A stretch of 64,000 nucleotides of DNA, taken from positions 124,001 to 188,000 of the forward strand of contig NADL03000553.1 of NCBI GenBank assembly GCA_002205965.3, in the 5' to 3' direction. Position 1 is the first letter of the stretch, and every line of letters starts with the position of its first letter. The notes under the pieces are model-generated. The model was given only the letters and a program-made list of their open reading frames with translations. It did not search any database and was not told where the DNA came from. The position numbers were made by a program, and so were the translations under genes. Below are positions 37,161 through 46,494 of the stretch, piece by piece. Source of the DNA: Kappaphycus alvarezii (lineage: Eukaryota > Rhodophyta > Florideophyceae > Gigartinales > Solieriaceae).

Positions 37161-39143
37161 CGTCCCCTTATCGCCTGGAACAAATATTGAGAGCTGAGTA
37201 CTATCGTCTCTTTCAGTGGTATGCAACTTGTGAGCGTTGTATTTTGCTGTCTGTTACAAGATCAGATGGGCAGGCGTCCCAGAGCGGTTCTTCCAGTGCG
37301 AGGGATGCATTATATAGAAGAGGCAGTGAAAAGGCCTGATTGGAAAGAGGATTACAGAATGTAGTATCAAAATCCAAAAGATATGACACGTGAAGCACCC
37401 AGCAAGGTTGCTGGTGGAAGTCTATTGTATGTTTTACAAGCCGAGCTTACAAGCTCTGACACATCTAGTGACCGTTGTGCAGGACTGGTTAGATTTCCTT
37501 TATTGCGGCAAGAAATGTGTTTACTTCTTCTGTGTGATGGCTGCTGATTCTTGTCTTGTGCTGGCTCCTCTACTCGGGACGCAACCCTTATATAGACTTT
37601 TCTGTAACCCTTTTGCATTGTATGTACAAGTAACGTACAGTAAACTTCGGTCTAAAGTCAGACCTTCATAGGAAATAAATCAAGTGGATACGGTAGCATA
37701 TTTTACTAGACCTCCCAATCAAATATTGAGAAAATACGGAAAAAGCTACTGTTTTACTTTACGTATGTAGCAAATACAGTAATGACAAGTTCTTTGAAGT
37801 GATAGCCCTATACCGTGGGTATGACCTAAAAAATACAGAGAAATGCATTTTTATTTCAAATATCGGGCGCCAAAGTAAACACAATGTCAATATGCAACTA
37901 GCCTGTAGGCTCTTTTAAATGCCCGCGCTTATGCTGATAGTGAGTCGTTGTGTAATTACTTCCTATTCGCAAATAGTCTGTTTCTCAAACCCCCACAGGA
38001 TCAACTCTGTACACACGGCCCCAACCGCAACCCCTTGAAAAAAGCTCATAATGGCCAGTCAACAATTGCAGACTGCCTATTCACAGCAAAACAGCGTTTC
38101 CGTGCCCTCTCGGGCTGCGGCAACAAACTCAATACGGCTACTAGCGATCTCTACTGACCATGAGTAAGACCTGACAAAACTATATTACTATCATGAAAAT
38201 ATCTAGAAACTCCATTTGGGGTTTCGAAGATGCCGCACTGTCAGATCAAACCCGTTTTATGCTGCACTGGCACCATCCTGACCCATTTTTTGCATGGTAC
38301 GTAAAGTATATCTGTGTGTCCGAGGCAGTTTTGAGAGTTACCGTGGAGTAGGAGGTCGGTGGCCATGGGGTAAGGAGTACCTAGACATGCGAAGGTGAGG
38401 ATTTGTTAGCTCCTTGTTGGTGGAAAATTAGTGGAATTTGATTGCCCTGTAGAACTGTAGAACTTGCAAGATGCAATTTTGCACCAATGGCAGAAGAGAA
38501 ACCACTCGCGGAAAGTACAGTAGTGTCCTGTTGGACGAGGTTGATGATTAGTGAGCTATTGAAATGTGAGGGAGGGAAGGGCAGGGAAGGCGAGGAACAG
38601 GATTAATGGATGTCTATGGATACTTGTTAAACGGGAAACTCATCTATAGAGGGTCAATATATTAATCGGGATAGTCATCTATCCGGTTTGGCTACGACGG
38701 ATGCAACCTGTCTGCAGTTCGATTATTAATGAAGCTCTCCAACTGATGTTGATGTTGTCTCTCTTTTAGTCTTGCAGTTGTTAATTCTCACCTTTATGAT
38801 AAGTAACTATTAAATATTAGTGATGATTCTTCCGATCCAGGCGGACCTGAACAGACAAAATTCAATTGAAACAAACGGACCCACCAACTACTTACACCAA
38901 GGGATATCAGCCTCGAGGAGCTCGGGATTCAAGGTAACGCGTTGAGTCTATCACCGCCAGAGGTCCAGAGCCACCCCGGCTGTAGCTGTTGCACCGTCGT
39001 GCGACAGTGTCATTAATGTCAACAAGGTGGGGAGAAGAATTTGCGGTGAGGGTGAACAGGGTGGCAAGATCTTGCAAGGTAGGACGAGCGGTTGGAAAGT
39101 AAAGTATCGCATATGTTGAACTGTTCACTGTGCACTACAGTAC
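37161..39143. other. No gene recognised
   Basis: Frames at 37,213-37,671 overlap on both strands and hold no domain. A minus-strand frame at 39,128-38,907 (contains RPTLQDLATLFTLTANSS) is unassigned. The rest has only short frames. ACTGTA-like words occur near 39,135-39,145. Confidence 0.4.
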
Positions 39144-39691
39144 TGTTGCGAACTAAACAGTAGTTCTGTAATTCTGTAAAGCGGGAATGATGCAAGTTCC
39201 TTAGCTGACAGGGACATTCACCACGTATATTTATGCACCTTTGTGAAATGACGTCAGAAATACTGACAACTTAGCATTCTGTTGTGTATGAATTGAATCA
39301 ATGGAACACGAGTAATTGCATTCATGTCATGACTAACTCCGGAAGTAGTCTTCTATATAAAAAGCGAAACCAAATTTCATCTGACCAAGGAGCCAGCGAT
39401 AAGGGGATCAACCTGAGACTAATTTGTTCCTGTTGCCCTGTTTTATCACTTTTCCGTGACTGTGGACTGTTTCGAGTTGCTGGTCGTAACTCTGTTTCTC
39501 GAGTTGCCTGTCTGCGTAACTCTGTTGTACGAGTTGCTGTTCTAACTCTGCCGGCTACTGCCTGTTCGTTCAGTTTGTAAGGTAATGACCGAAGTTTGGA
39601 GGTGACAGCGTCTGTTACCGCGAGTCTGTGATGACATTTTAATTTTGTGAATACAGTTCTGTCAACTTAAGTCACACAGGTACCGGTAACA
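39144..39691 (+). mobile_element. Solo LTR (fossil)
   Basis: A 548-bp unit begins TGTTGCGAAC and ends CCGGTAACA, giving short inverted ends TGTT...AACA. GTAC directly precedes (39,140-39,143) and follows it (39,692-39,695), consistent with a 4-bp target duplication. It holds a TATA box (CTATATAAAAAGCG, near 39,352) and, at about 39,460-39,550, three imperfect copies of a CGAGTTGC...TAACTCTG unit. No internal retroelement genes are attached. Because GTAC belongs to the local TACTGTAC repeat, the duplication could be chance. Confidence 0.55.
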
Positions 39692-39735
39692 GTACTATAC
39701 AGTACTGTACTACTGTACTGTACTGTATAGTACGA
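39692..39735. repeat. TACTGTAC-type simple repeat at a LINE 3' end
   Basis: AGTACTATACAGTACTGTAC and continuing ACTGTAC units form a palindrome-rich microsatellite between the solo LTR and the 3' end of the minus-strand LINE. Confidence 0.85.
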
Positions 39736-39821
39736 CTGGATGAGAAGAGGAACAGGCTAAAGAAGAAGAAGACTTTACCAAGCAGGAAAGGGGGGCTAGC
39801 GACCCTCGAAAGGGAAAAAAT

Positions 39822-40874
39822 CTATCCGAGCCAGGAGCGGTTGAGTTGTCGTCGGTTGATCGCGACAGAAGTTCGTTGTTGTATGAGCGAACTGATAATC
39901 GTGAACAAGCGATCGCGCTCGAAGGCAGGGCTACTGCCTTTCCGTAGAGCGATGTACTCAGCAATTCGGGACAGACCTCGTTCGGCACCGGGACCGGCAG
40001 GCCCGTATATATCGAAAGCCATCGGGTGGAAATCGATGCGTAGTTTGGCGCGGAGGTGGCCATAGCGGAGAGATTTCGCGCGCTCAGATGCAGTAAGGGC
40101 AGCGAGGGGCGTGTGAATCCGCTGTTGGGCGTATGGAGCGGAGTGGGGGCTGATGACAGTGACGTCGTAGCCCTGGGGGACGGGAGAGAACTGGACAGTA
40201 TCGATGTAGATGTCGAGGCGGCGGCGGGAGTTGGAGGGTCGGGGTGAGTCTTGCGGGAAGGTCCATTCCCGGACAGGGCGAATCCCAATTGATAAGCGTG
40301 ATACCTCGGAAATGAGGCGGTCGCGAACGCAATTGTGGCGCCGAATGGAGCCGTCGGCGCAGAGACAGACAGAGGCATGGTGTCCGTAGGAATCCAGGGT
40401 GGGGACAGTGCGGAAGTGGGCGGCGGCGCAATAGGTGCAGGGTTGTGTGCCAGAGAAGATGGGGACACCAGGACGGAGGCAAACCATGGTTCGCCAGACT
40501 TCAGGAGCGGCCCGGGTACCGAGATGGCTCTGCGGGAGGTTGTGAAAGGGACGGGAGGCGTGGGAAGAAGCGACGGAAGCTAGGCGGCGGAGTAGCCGGG
40601 AGCCTTCGGAGGAGGAGAGGTCGACAGAAGAGAGAAGTCTGGCGCGAAGCGCCTTTGTGATCTCAGCAGTAGCGGTTGTCTGGAAGTCAGACAGGCCGGG
40701 GGAAGAAGAGGCGCGGAGGCCAGCAAGGACGGCTCTGGGGGAGAAACTGTCGGGGAGGCTGTATTTGGCCCGGATAGAGGCAAGAGGCGTTGAGATCAAG
40801 GGAGAGACGTCGAAGCAATCACCGAGGAGGAGGCGAAGAAGTGGGTAGGAGGAAAAACAGAGCCAGCGTAGCAT
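39822..40874 (-). CDS. LINE ORF2, zinc motif and PD-(D/E)XK endonuclease portion
   Basis: 350-codon frame with VPTLDSYGHHASVCLCADGS and IRRHNCVRDRL (the C...H...C/RHN zinc-like motif), then NSRRRLDIYIDTVQ and GYDVTVISPHSAPYA (the endonuclease core aspartates), and a C-terminal FDIYGPAGPGAERGLSRIAE segment. This domain nicks the target DNA. It connects to RT through the overlapping frame 41,119-40,796. Confidence 0.7.
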   Translation of the reverse strand: MLRWLCFSSYPLLRLLLGDCFDVSPLISTPLASIRAKYSLPDSFSPRAVLAGLRASSSPGLSDFQTTATAEITKALRARLLSSVDLSSSEGSRLLRRLASVASSHASRPFHNLPQSHLGTRAAPEVWRTMVCLRPGVPIFSGTQPCTYCAAAHFRTVPTLDSYGHHASVCLCADGSIRRHNCVRDRLISEVSRLSIGIRPVREWTFPQDSPRPSNSRRRLDIYIDTVQFSPVPQGYDVTVISPHSAPYAQQRIHTPLAALTASERAKSLRYGHLRAKLRIDFHPMAFDIYGPAGPGAERGLSRIAEYIALRKGSSPAFERDRLFTIISSLIQQRTSVAINRRQLNRSWLG

Positions 40875-41111
40875 GCCTCTGCGATGGTTTCGGTTAGGGG
40901 AAGTCCGAGCCCTCCCATACGTAGTGGAAGCTGGGCGGTGAGCCAGGCACTGTCTGGGAGACGACGGTGCATGTCTTCGAACACCCTTCGCATTCCAGAG
41001 TCAAATGTTTGAGCTCCGGAAAGAGTGAGATGCGGCGGGGTGCAGCGAAGAACATAGATCAGGCGGCAGAAACTGGCACAGTGTCGCGGTAGTTGGTAGC
41101 CCAGTTGAGGG

Positions 41112-42638
41112 TCATTCAATCCGGAGATGCGCGACCAAACCTCGGAAATGGCATGTACCGGGAGGCAAGAAAAGACTGGCAGCTTTGCGAGGTGCCGATT
41201 GGGGATCGAGGACTGTCACGGAATTGTGGGAACGTATCGTGCAGGGTATGGCACACCGAAGGGACTCGGGGAGGGGATCCGGGCCAGGACACCATAGCGT
41301 TGTTTTGGCCATGTTGATAGAGAAGCCGAGTGGCTTTCCACGGTCTGAGATGAAGCGAAGAACCTCAGAAGCGAGGTTGACAGGGACGATGACGGTACCG
41401 TCGTCGGCGAACCAAGCGTTTAGGCGTATGGCGGGAAAGCGTGATGAGAGCTGGGTGACCAATGGATGGATGCCAAGGGCGAACAGGATGCTTCCGAGCG
41501 GATCTCCCTGGTGGGTGCCTGTGCGACTGTGCAGGATGTGTGAACCGAACATGAGCGTGGAATCACCTCCATACAAGTAGTGCACAAACCGGGCGAGGTC
41601 GGGGATATGGTTGGCCGTCTCGAGGAGAATGTTGTGGCGCTCGATTTTGTTGAACGCGTTTGACGCGTCAATTTGAAGGAGAGCGAAGCTGGCGCTGTCA
41701 GGGCGGGTGGAGAGAACCCGTGTCGCATGAATGATGGCTTCTGTTCCGTGGCGGACTCCGACGGCGAGCTGGTGAGGAAGGAAATAAGAGACGACGGTGG
41801 GTTGTGTAGACAAGCGCCGAACGACGAGGCGGCAGATGAAGCGTCGAAGAACCGTACCCATGGCGATGGGGCGGAGACTGTCGCCGCGGGCCTTTGGGAT
41901 GCCGAGTAGGGTAGCCCCGGCGAAGAGATGACGGAGCTCAGTTGGGAGTCGGCCGTCCACGGCAGAGTTCACAAAGATTGTGAGCTGAGACAGGGCGGAG
42001 CGATCTGCGGTATCACCGCCTGGTGCATGGGAGAGGGATTTGAAGACGGATGGGCGGAGGCCGTCAGGGCCCAGAGAGCTGTGGTGTGGTAGGAAGGCGA
42101 GCTGACGACGAACCTCGGCCTCCGTAAAGACAAAGGCGGGGGGCAGCAAGTGGCGCGGAGTTGGGGTGACCGGGACACTTGGAGAGGGATGCAGGGAAGC
42201 AAGGAGGGATTTGTTATGGAGAGTAGCCGGTGCCGGTGAGGTGGTAGAGCAGAGGGCGGCGACAGCCTTAGTGAGGGCCCCCTGCTGGAGAAAGCGGCGG
42301 CAGCGGGTGGTGGGAGAGGGGTGGGAATAGGAAGTGGATGGCAATCGGGAACCGAAGGCGTCCAGTGCATCTGAGTAGAGCGTTTGATAGATAGAAAGGA
42401 AGCTGTAGCGGTGGGATCGGTGAGGTCGACGAGGCCGTCGTAGATGGAGGCGCAACGCACGAGGTAATCCATAGAAGCGTGGGTTAGCGAGACGATGGCC
42501 TCCGATTGCGCAGCACGGGAGCGGGATGGCATGGTGCAAGGAAGAAGGGTAGGTTCGGGTGTGTGTAATCTTTACGGGATGTGGAAAGAGCATGTGGGAG
42601 AACATGCTGAGGGGGATTACAGAGAAATTAACATGCAT
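41112..42638 (-). CDS. LINE ORF2, reverse transcriptase portion
   Basis: 508-codon open frame. RT blocks are visible: LAFLPHHSSLGPDGLRPSVF, then RPIAMGTVLRRFICRLVVR, the first catalytic aspartate in LLQIDASNAFNKIERHN, then RTGTHQGDPLGSILFALGI and the catalytic FADDGTVIV. It copies the element RNA into DNA at the nicked target. The true N-terminus lies partly in another phase, because residues before about 85 of this frame are low complexity and not coding-like. Confidence 0.75.
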   Translation of the reverse strand: MHVNFSVIPLSMFSHMLFPHPVKITHTRTYPSSLHHAIPLPCCAIGGHRLANPRFYGLPRALRLHLRRPRRPHRSHRYSFLSIYQTLYSDALDAFGSRLPSTSYSHPSPTTRCRRFLQQGALTKAVAALCSTTSPAPATLHNKSLLASLHPSPSVPVTPTPRHLLPPAFVFTEAEVRRQLAFLPHHSSLGPDGLRPSVFKSLSHAPGGDTADRSALSQLTIFVNSAVDGRLPTELRHLFAGATLLGIPKARGDSLRPIAMGTVLRRFICRLVVRRLSTQPTVVSYFLPHQLAVGVRHGTEAIIHATRVLSTRPDSASFALLQIDASNAFNKIERHNILLETANHIPDLARFVHYLYGGDSTLMFGSHILHSRTGTHQGDPLGSILFALGIHPLVTQLSSRFPAIRLNAWFADDGTVIVPVNLASEVLRFISDRGKPLGFSINMAKTTLWCPGPDPLPESLRCAIPCTIRSHNSVTVLDPQSAPRKAASLFLPPGTCHFRGLVAHLRIE

Positions 42639-42719
42639 AGGGGGATGAGAGAGAAACTAATCGGAAATGCATCTGGTAAGAATTTGACGAGCTTGTAACC
42701 CATGCAAGCAGAACACAAA

Positions 42720-43890
42720 GCGCGTGATTAGGAGGTGCAGCTCCATTGGGGAGTGGTGCCTCGACGGGCAGCAGCGAACGTAGAAAGGCGCCGGAAGAAA
42801 GTCGCACCGTCGGCCCCAAGGGCACCGAACACATCAATACCAACAGGAAGAAGCCGTATATCGTTCGTGTGGCAGACTAGACCGTAGTGCGTGTGTTTCG
42901 CACGTTCAGCCATTGAGGCAGCTGCGCCGCCAGATAGGGCACACTGGGAAACGCGAGAAGTGACCTGTGGATGGGCCACTGTGACATCCAAAGCAATATC
43001 CTTCGGGTCGAGGCCATATGCAGCAGGGATATAAAGATCTATGCGAAGGGCGGACGAGGAAGAGGACGAAGGGGGAAGGGGAGGAAGCAGATGTTCAAGA
43101 GAGGCAGAAATTCCAAGCTCCTTACAGTAGCGATGGAGAGCGTTACGCAAGACATTGTGGCGACGAGTCTGCCCATCGTTGTACTTACAGGTGAGGGCAT
43201 GTTTGCCCAGGGGATCGAGCACCGGGGCGATGTCGTTGGAACGGCGAGCACATACCGGACATCGATCATGACCAGAGAAAATCGCGCGGCCGAGGCGTAG
43301 AGATACAGCGACTATCCAAGCTTGCGAGGACAGATAGGTGCCGCGGTGAGGGTGCGGTAAAGTAGAGAAAGCTGAACAGGCGGACGACTCACGGACAGAT
43401 AGGAGGCGAGATCTGTCGCGGTCAGAGGATGATCGGAAGATCCGATCAAACGTCGAACTGTGAAGCTCAGACGAGATAGCAGACTGGAGCCGTTCGTCGG
43501 GGACCGGCGTTTGACACCTCTGAAACAGGGAAGTGGGCGACAGGGAAGCCGAAAGGTCTGGATAACGGGTAGATAATAAAGAAATCGCGGCCCGAGGCAC
43601 TTCCTCCAGGTGTAGGTCTCCCGAGAAGGAGAGCAGATCTGAGAAACGGCGGAAAACATCAATCATCGAAGCAGCATAAGCGGACTCAGGGATTGACGAA
43701 GCGAGAAGAATGCCGAGGCCCCGTAGGAAATAGGAAGGCAGGCTTGCTCCCATTCGGAGTCGGTGCAAGGACCATGAATCTGTGCGAAAGCCTCCCGCTG
43801 CTTCCGGTCGAAGCTGACGGCCAAAGCCGTAGATTGGTGGGGGGAGAGAGTCCGCAGCAGATAAACAACCTTACAGGCGCGGATACGATA
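42720..43890 (-). mobile_element. R2-like LINE, C-terminal half only (LINE-2)
   Basis: Coding similarity starts abruptly near 43,885 with VVYLLRTLSPHQSTALAV, the thumb region, and runs through a frame change into the open frame 43,768-42,728. There is no RT, so the copy is 5'-truncated. A pyrimidine-rich stretch (43,900-44,150) lies upstream. Confidence 0.75.
42728..43768 (-). CDS. LINE ORF2 C-terminal half: zinc motif and endonuclease
   Basis: 346 codons, open to the stop. CPVCARRSNDIAPVLDPLGK then HALTCKYNDGQTRRHNVLRN form the zinc motif; LRIDLYIPAAYGLDPKDIAL then DVTVAHPQVTSRVS form the endonuclease core; LPVGIDVFGALGADGATFFR is the C-terminal module. It lacks an RT and so cannot act alone, though the endonuclease reads intact. 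Confidence 0.7.
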   Translation of the reverse strand: MHRLRMGASLPSYFLRGLGILLASSIPESAYAASMIDVFRRFSDLLSFSGDLHLEEVPRAAISLLSTRYPDLSASLSPTSLFQRCQTPVPDERLQSAISSELHSSTFDRIFRSSSDRDRSRLLSVRESSACSAFSTLPHPHRGTYLSSQAWIVAVSLRLGRAIFSGHDRCPVCARRSNDIAPVLDPLGKHALTCKYNDGQTRRHNVLRNALHRYCKELGISASLEHLLPPLPPSSSSSSALRIDLYIPAAYGLDPKDIALDVTVAHPQVTSRVSQCALSGGAAASMAERAKHTHYGLVCHTNDIRLLPVGIDVFGALGADGATFFRRLSTFAAARRGTTPQWSCTS

Positions 43891-44388
43891 GGTTCGGGAG
43901 ATGGAAAAAAAAGGGTCTCAGCCAATAGGAAGCAAGGAAAGAGACAAAAAAAAGGGACTGGGAAAAAAATCTCGTTACTCGGAAGAACGGGAGAGACTTG
44001 GAGGGGAGGAGGGTTGAGATGCGACCAGCCGGTCGCGCGCGCGCCGCAGCGTAGCCGCAGCAAGGCGACAAGGAGATGCGGGGGCGCGGGGCGAAGGGGG
44101 AGAAGACGGGAGGAAGCGGTACGAAAGGTGGGAGAGAAGAGCTTGAGCAAGAGCAGGAGGTAAGGAAGATGTGTCAATATCAAGAAGAATCTTTTGCACT
44201 TTTTACTTATCTTGAGTGTACACCGCCTGACCGACTATTCAGTTACGAGCTAACTGGATGGACCACATCGGTCACGTGCAGTGGGGCCCGCGATATGATG
44301 GCCATAGCCACCGACGACCACAAAGTGCAACTGATACGCTGGTAGATGCGTGTGCGAATTGTAGCGTCCGAGGTGTGGCATTTCGTGG

Positions 44389-45468
44389 CTACACGTGGCA
44401 CAAACTCTTCGATAAATAATGCGGTATCCGGAGAAGGGGCACCGAGGGAGTCGAAGACCAGAGGTTGGAATCGGAAACCTGGGTCCCGGGAGGGCAGAGA
44501 GGGGGGACCAGGCGCCTTGACAGCTTTTGCTGTAGGTCCTGGATCTTGCGATGGTGCATGAGGGAGGCAGCCCCACCGGCGACTTGCGTCGCTTTGGTGA
44601 TGGAGGTCTGCTTGAACGGAGACGTGACGGCGACGTCACATGCAATGGGTCGGTCTGGTAGGGCAGCTTCAGTGTCACGGGGGGGATGCACGAGGAGAAT
44701 GTCAGCGGGCCTGTAGTCCGTCCCGGGGAGGAGATTCTCAGCTTCGAACCCGTAGTCAAGGCCGGCGGCACGGAACACGTGCCACGCGAACACATTGCGA
44801 ACGGAGTTGTGGCGGTGAATGCGCCCGAACTCTGAGACGCAGCGGTCGGCGGCATGGTCACCGTGGACATCCATGTCCTGCTGGCAGTGGTGGCATTTCA
44901 ATGGCACCGAGTCTGTGTACACTGGGAGACCGAGGTGCCTGCGCAGCATGATGCTCCAGTGTGCTGATGACACCTTCGTCGCTGTGGTGGGGTGGGCCCA
45001 TAAGAACGCCGCAGCACCGGTGTTACGGAAGGCCAAGCCTCGAATCCGGCGACGTGTGGACGTGTCGGCGTGGCAGCTAGGATGTGGCACTCTCTTCCAT
45101 AGTTCATCCTCCCAAAACTCCTTTGCCCTGGCTTCTTGCTCCGCCCGATTTAGATGAGATTGCAGGTTGACGGGCATGGCGGCAAGGGAGGCGGGTTCAA
45201 AGGGGCCTAGGTCGGTGGCAAACGGGTCATCTTGGATCTGTCGGACGAAATCGCGCAGGGGCCGGCGTGCCTGGTTGACGAGGAAATGTCGGTCACCCCG
45301 TGCCTGTTTCCCGAGGACGGCGACGGAGCGGGGTGTTGCATAGTCAGCGGTGCGTAGGCGGGCGGGGGCAGCTTCCAGAATGCTGGCGGCGACAGCCGCG
45401 TGCAGTGCAGGGCCAATCCTTGAGAACCCGTGCCCCCCGAGACGGAGGGGAGAAAAGCTTGTTCCCAT
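44389..45468 (-). CDS. LINE ORF2, zinc motif and endonuclease portion (LINE-3)
   Basis: It opens in phase with LRLGGHGFSRIGPALHAAVA and continues to CHHCQQDMDVHGDHAADRC plus RHNSVRNVF (zinc motif), DYRPADILLVHPPRDTE and PIACDVAVTSPFKQ (endonuclease core). Near 44,507 a C-run of six shifts the phase; the other phase continues FQPLVFDSLGAPSPDTALF, the usual C-terminal module, to the stop at 44,243. One more C in the run would restore one frame. The part 5' of 45,468 (AAYATLHKVPLTDDAWEQAF) is in a third phase, again changed at a short C-run. Confidence 0.7.
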   Translation of the reverse strand: MGTSFSPLRLGGHGFSRIGPALHAAVAASILEAAPARLRTADYATPRSVAVLGKQARGDRHFLVNQARRPLRDFVRQIQDDPFATDLGPFEPASLAAMPVNLQSHLNRAEQEARAKEFWEDELWKRVPHPSCHADTSTRRRIRGLAFRNTGAAAFLWAHPTTATKVSSAHWSIMLRRHLGLPVYTDSVPLKCHHCQQDMDVHGDHAADRCVSEFGRIHRHNSVRNVFAWHVFRAAGLDYGFEAENLLPGTDYRPADILLVHPPRDTEAALPDRPIACDVAVTSPFKQTSITKATQVAGGAASLMHHRKIQDLQQKLSRRLVPPLCPPGTQVSDSNLWSSTPSVPLLRIPHYLSKSLCHV

Positions 45469-45632
45469 GCGTCGTCGGTGAGGGGGACCTTATGGAGCGT
45501 GGCGTAAGCGGCTCGCTGCACTGAGTCGAACTCCCTTGCAGGCTCCGCGGCATGCTGAGGGTCCGCAAGCCGAAAGGCGTGAAGCACCCGGCATGTGGAT
45601 GCACATAAGCGGTGCATGTGGAAGCGGGTGCA

Positions 45633-46260
45633 AAATAATTGGGATAGGTAGATCCAAATAATAATAAATAATTCCAACTTGAATAAATAAATAAATAAAT
45701 GCCACAATCGGACTTAGAATGAATAAGGGGGAAATTTGGGGTGTTTTTAATGCATGAAAAATATGGTCAGCTGTTCCCTAAGGGATGTCTGAATGAATAA
45801 TGAACAGAAAACCAAATTTAATAATATCTGATCGAGGGGAATATTTCGATAGCCCGAGGATGTAAAAATATTTCGAACAACCTAGACTACTTATACTCTA
45901 CACCAAGGTGAACCTGCTACAAAAATCAGGTGAGCCGTTCAATAATTTTGGTAGACATAATTCAGGCTCAGCAACAATTATTGTAGTATTTTCCAGGTAA
46001 GCAATCATCCAGATAATAATTTGTTGGTAGCATAAATGTAAAAATTATAGCCTGTATAATATAAAAACCCAACTGTAGGACATAAAAATTATTTCACACT
46101 GAATTCAGCATAAAATAGTACCAGTGTAAAATAGATAAAATTATTCCTTGATGATTCATAATAAATATAAATTGTGGGCCTCAATAAAAATATTGCTCCA
46201 CAATTCAGCATCACTGTAGGACACCGGGATAGAGATTAAAATATTTGGTCAATTTTCACA
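45633..46260 (-). mobile_element. 628-bp AT-rich insertion inside the LINE
   Basis: The flanks join to give an uninterrupted LINE frame, so these bases are a precise insert; the dinucleotide CA occurs at both edges (45,631-45,632 and 46,259-46,260). Read on the minus strand it begins just after TG as TGAAAATTGACC and ends CCTATCCCAATTATTT. Its last 100 bases contain AAAAACACCCCAAATTTCCC, a version of the LINE 3'-tail module, and its terminus recurs at 54,655. It codes no protein. It looks like a non-autonomous, SINE-like passenger of the LINE machinery. Confidence 0.6.
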
Positions 46261-46494
46261 GCGGGCCCTGGGGTCTTGGACCCTTTCCAGCAGCGCCAGG
46301 GTGCGACGGCACCCCTCTATCTTGCTGCGTAAGAATGTTTTCGTGAAAGCGGCGTTACCCAACGGGGCCCCGAGGAGCTCGAAACCATCGCCGGCACATT
46401 CTGCAAGCGGGAACTCGGCCAGGAAAGCAGCGCGATCAGCTGGCGGAGCGTGCGGCCAGGAGATGCGTGTCTTGCGAGGGTTGATAAACAGACC

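Larger units (their letters stand above)
39736..42640 (-). mobile_element. R2-like non-LTR retrotransposon with C-terminal endonuclease, 5'-truncated (LINE-1 of this window)
   Basis: The minus strand codes RT, zinc motif and a restriction-like endonuclease without an N-terminal APE domain. The coding line runs through three phases: a short N-terminal stretch in the 42,532 frame (SEAIVSLTHASMDYLVRCAS), the 42,638-41,112 frame (RT), 41,119-40,796 (thumb region, RHCASFCRLIYVLRCTPPH), and 40,874-39,822 (zinc and endonuclease), so about three frame changes. The 5' end abuts the 3' end of another LINE at about 42.65-42.72 kb. The 3' end runs into a TACTGTAC repeat. Confidence 0.75.

Noticed and set aside
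43693-44163. Long + strand ORFs opposite the LINEs (also 46,810-47,355 and 48,820-49,509)
   Set aside because: They are antisense shadows of GC-rich LINE frames; they are basic, repetitive and lack domains.
45633-46260. The insertion in LINE-3 as a spliceosomal or group I intron
   Set aside because: On the coding strand its 3' edge has no AG, and the group I layout (U before, G at the end) would not restore the LINE frame.
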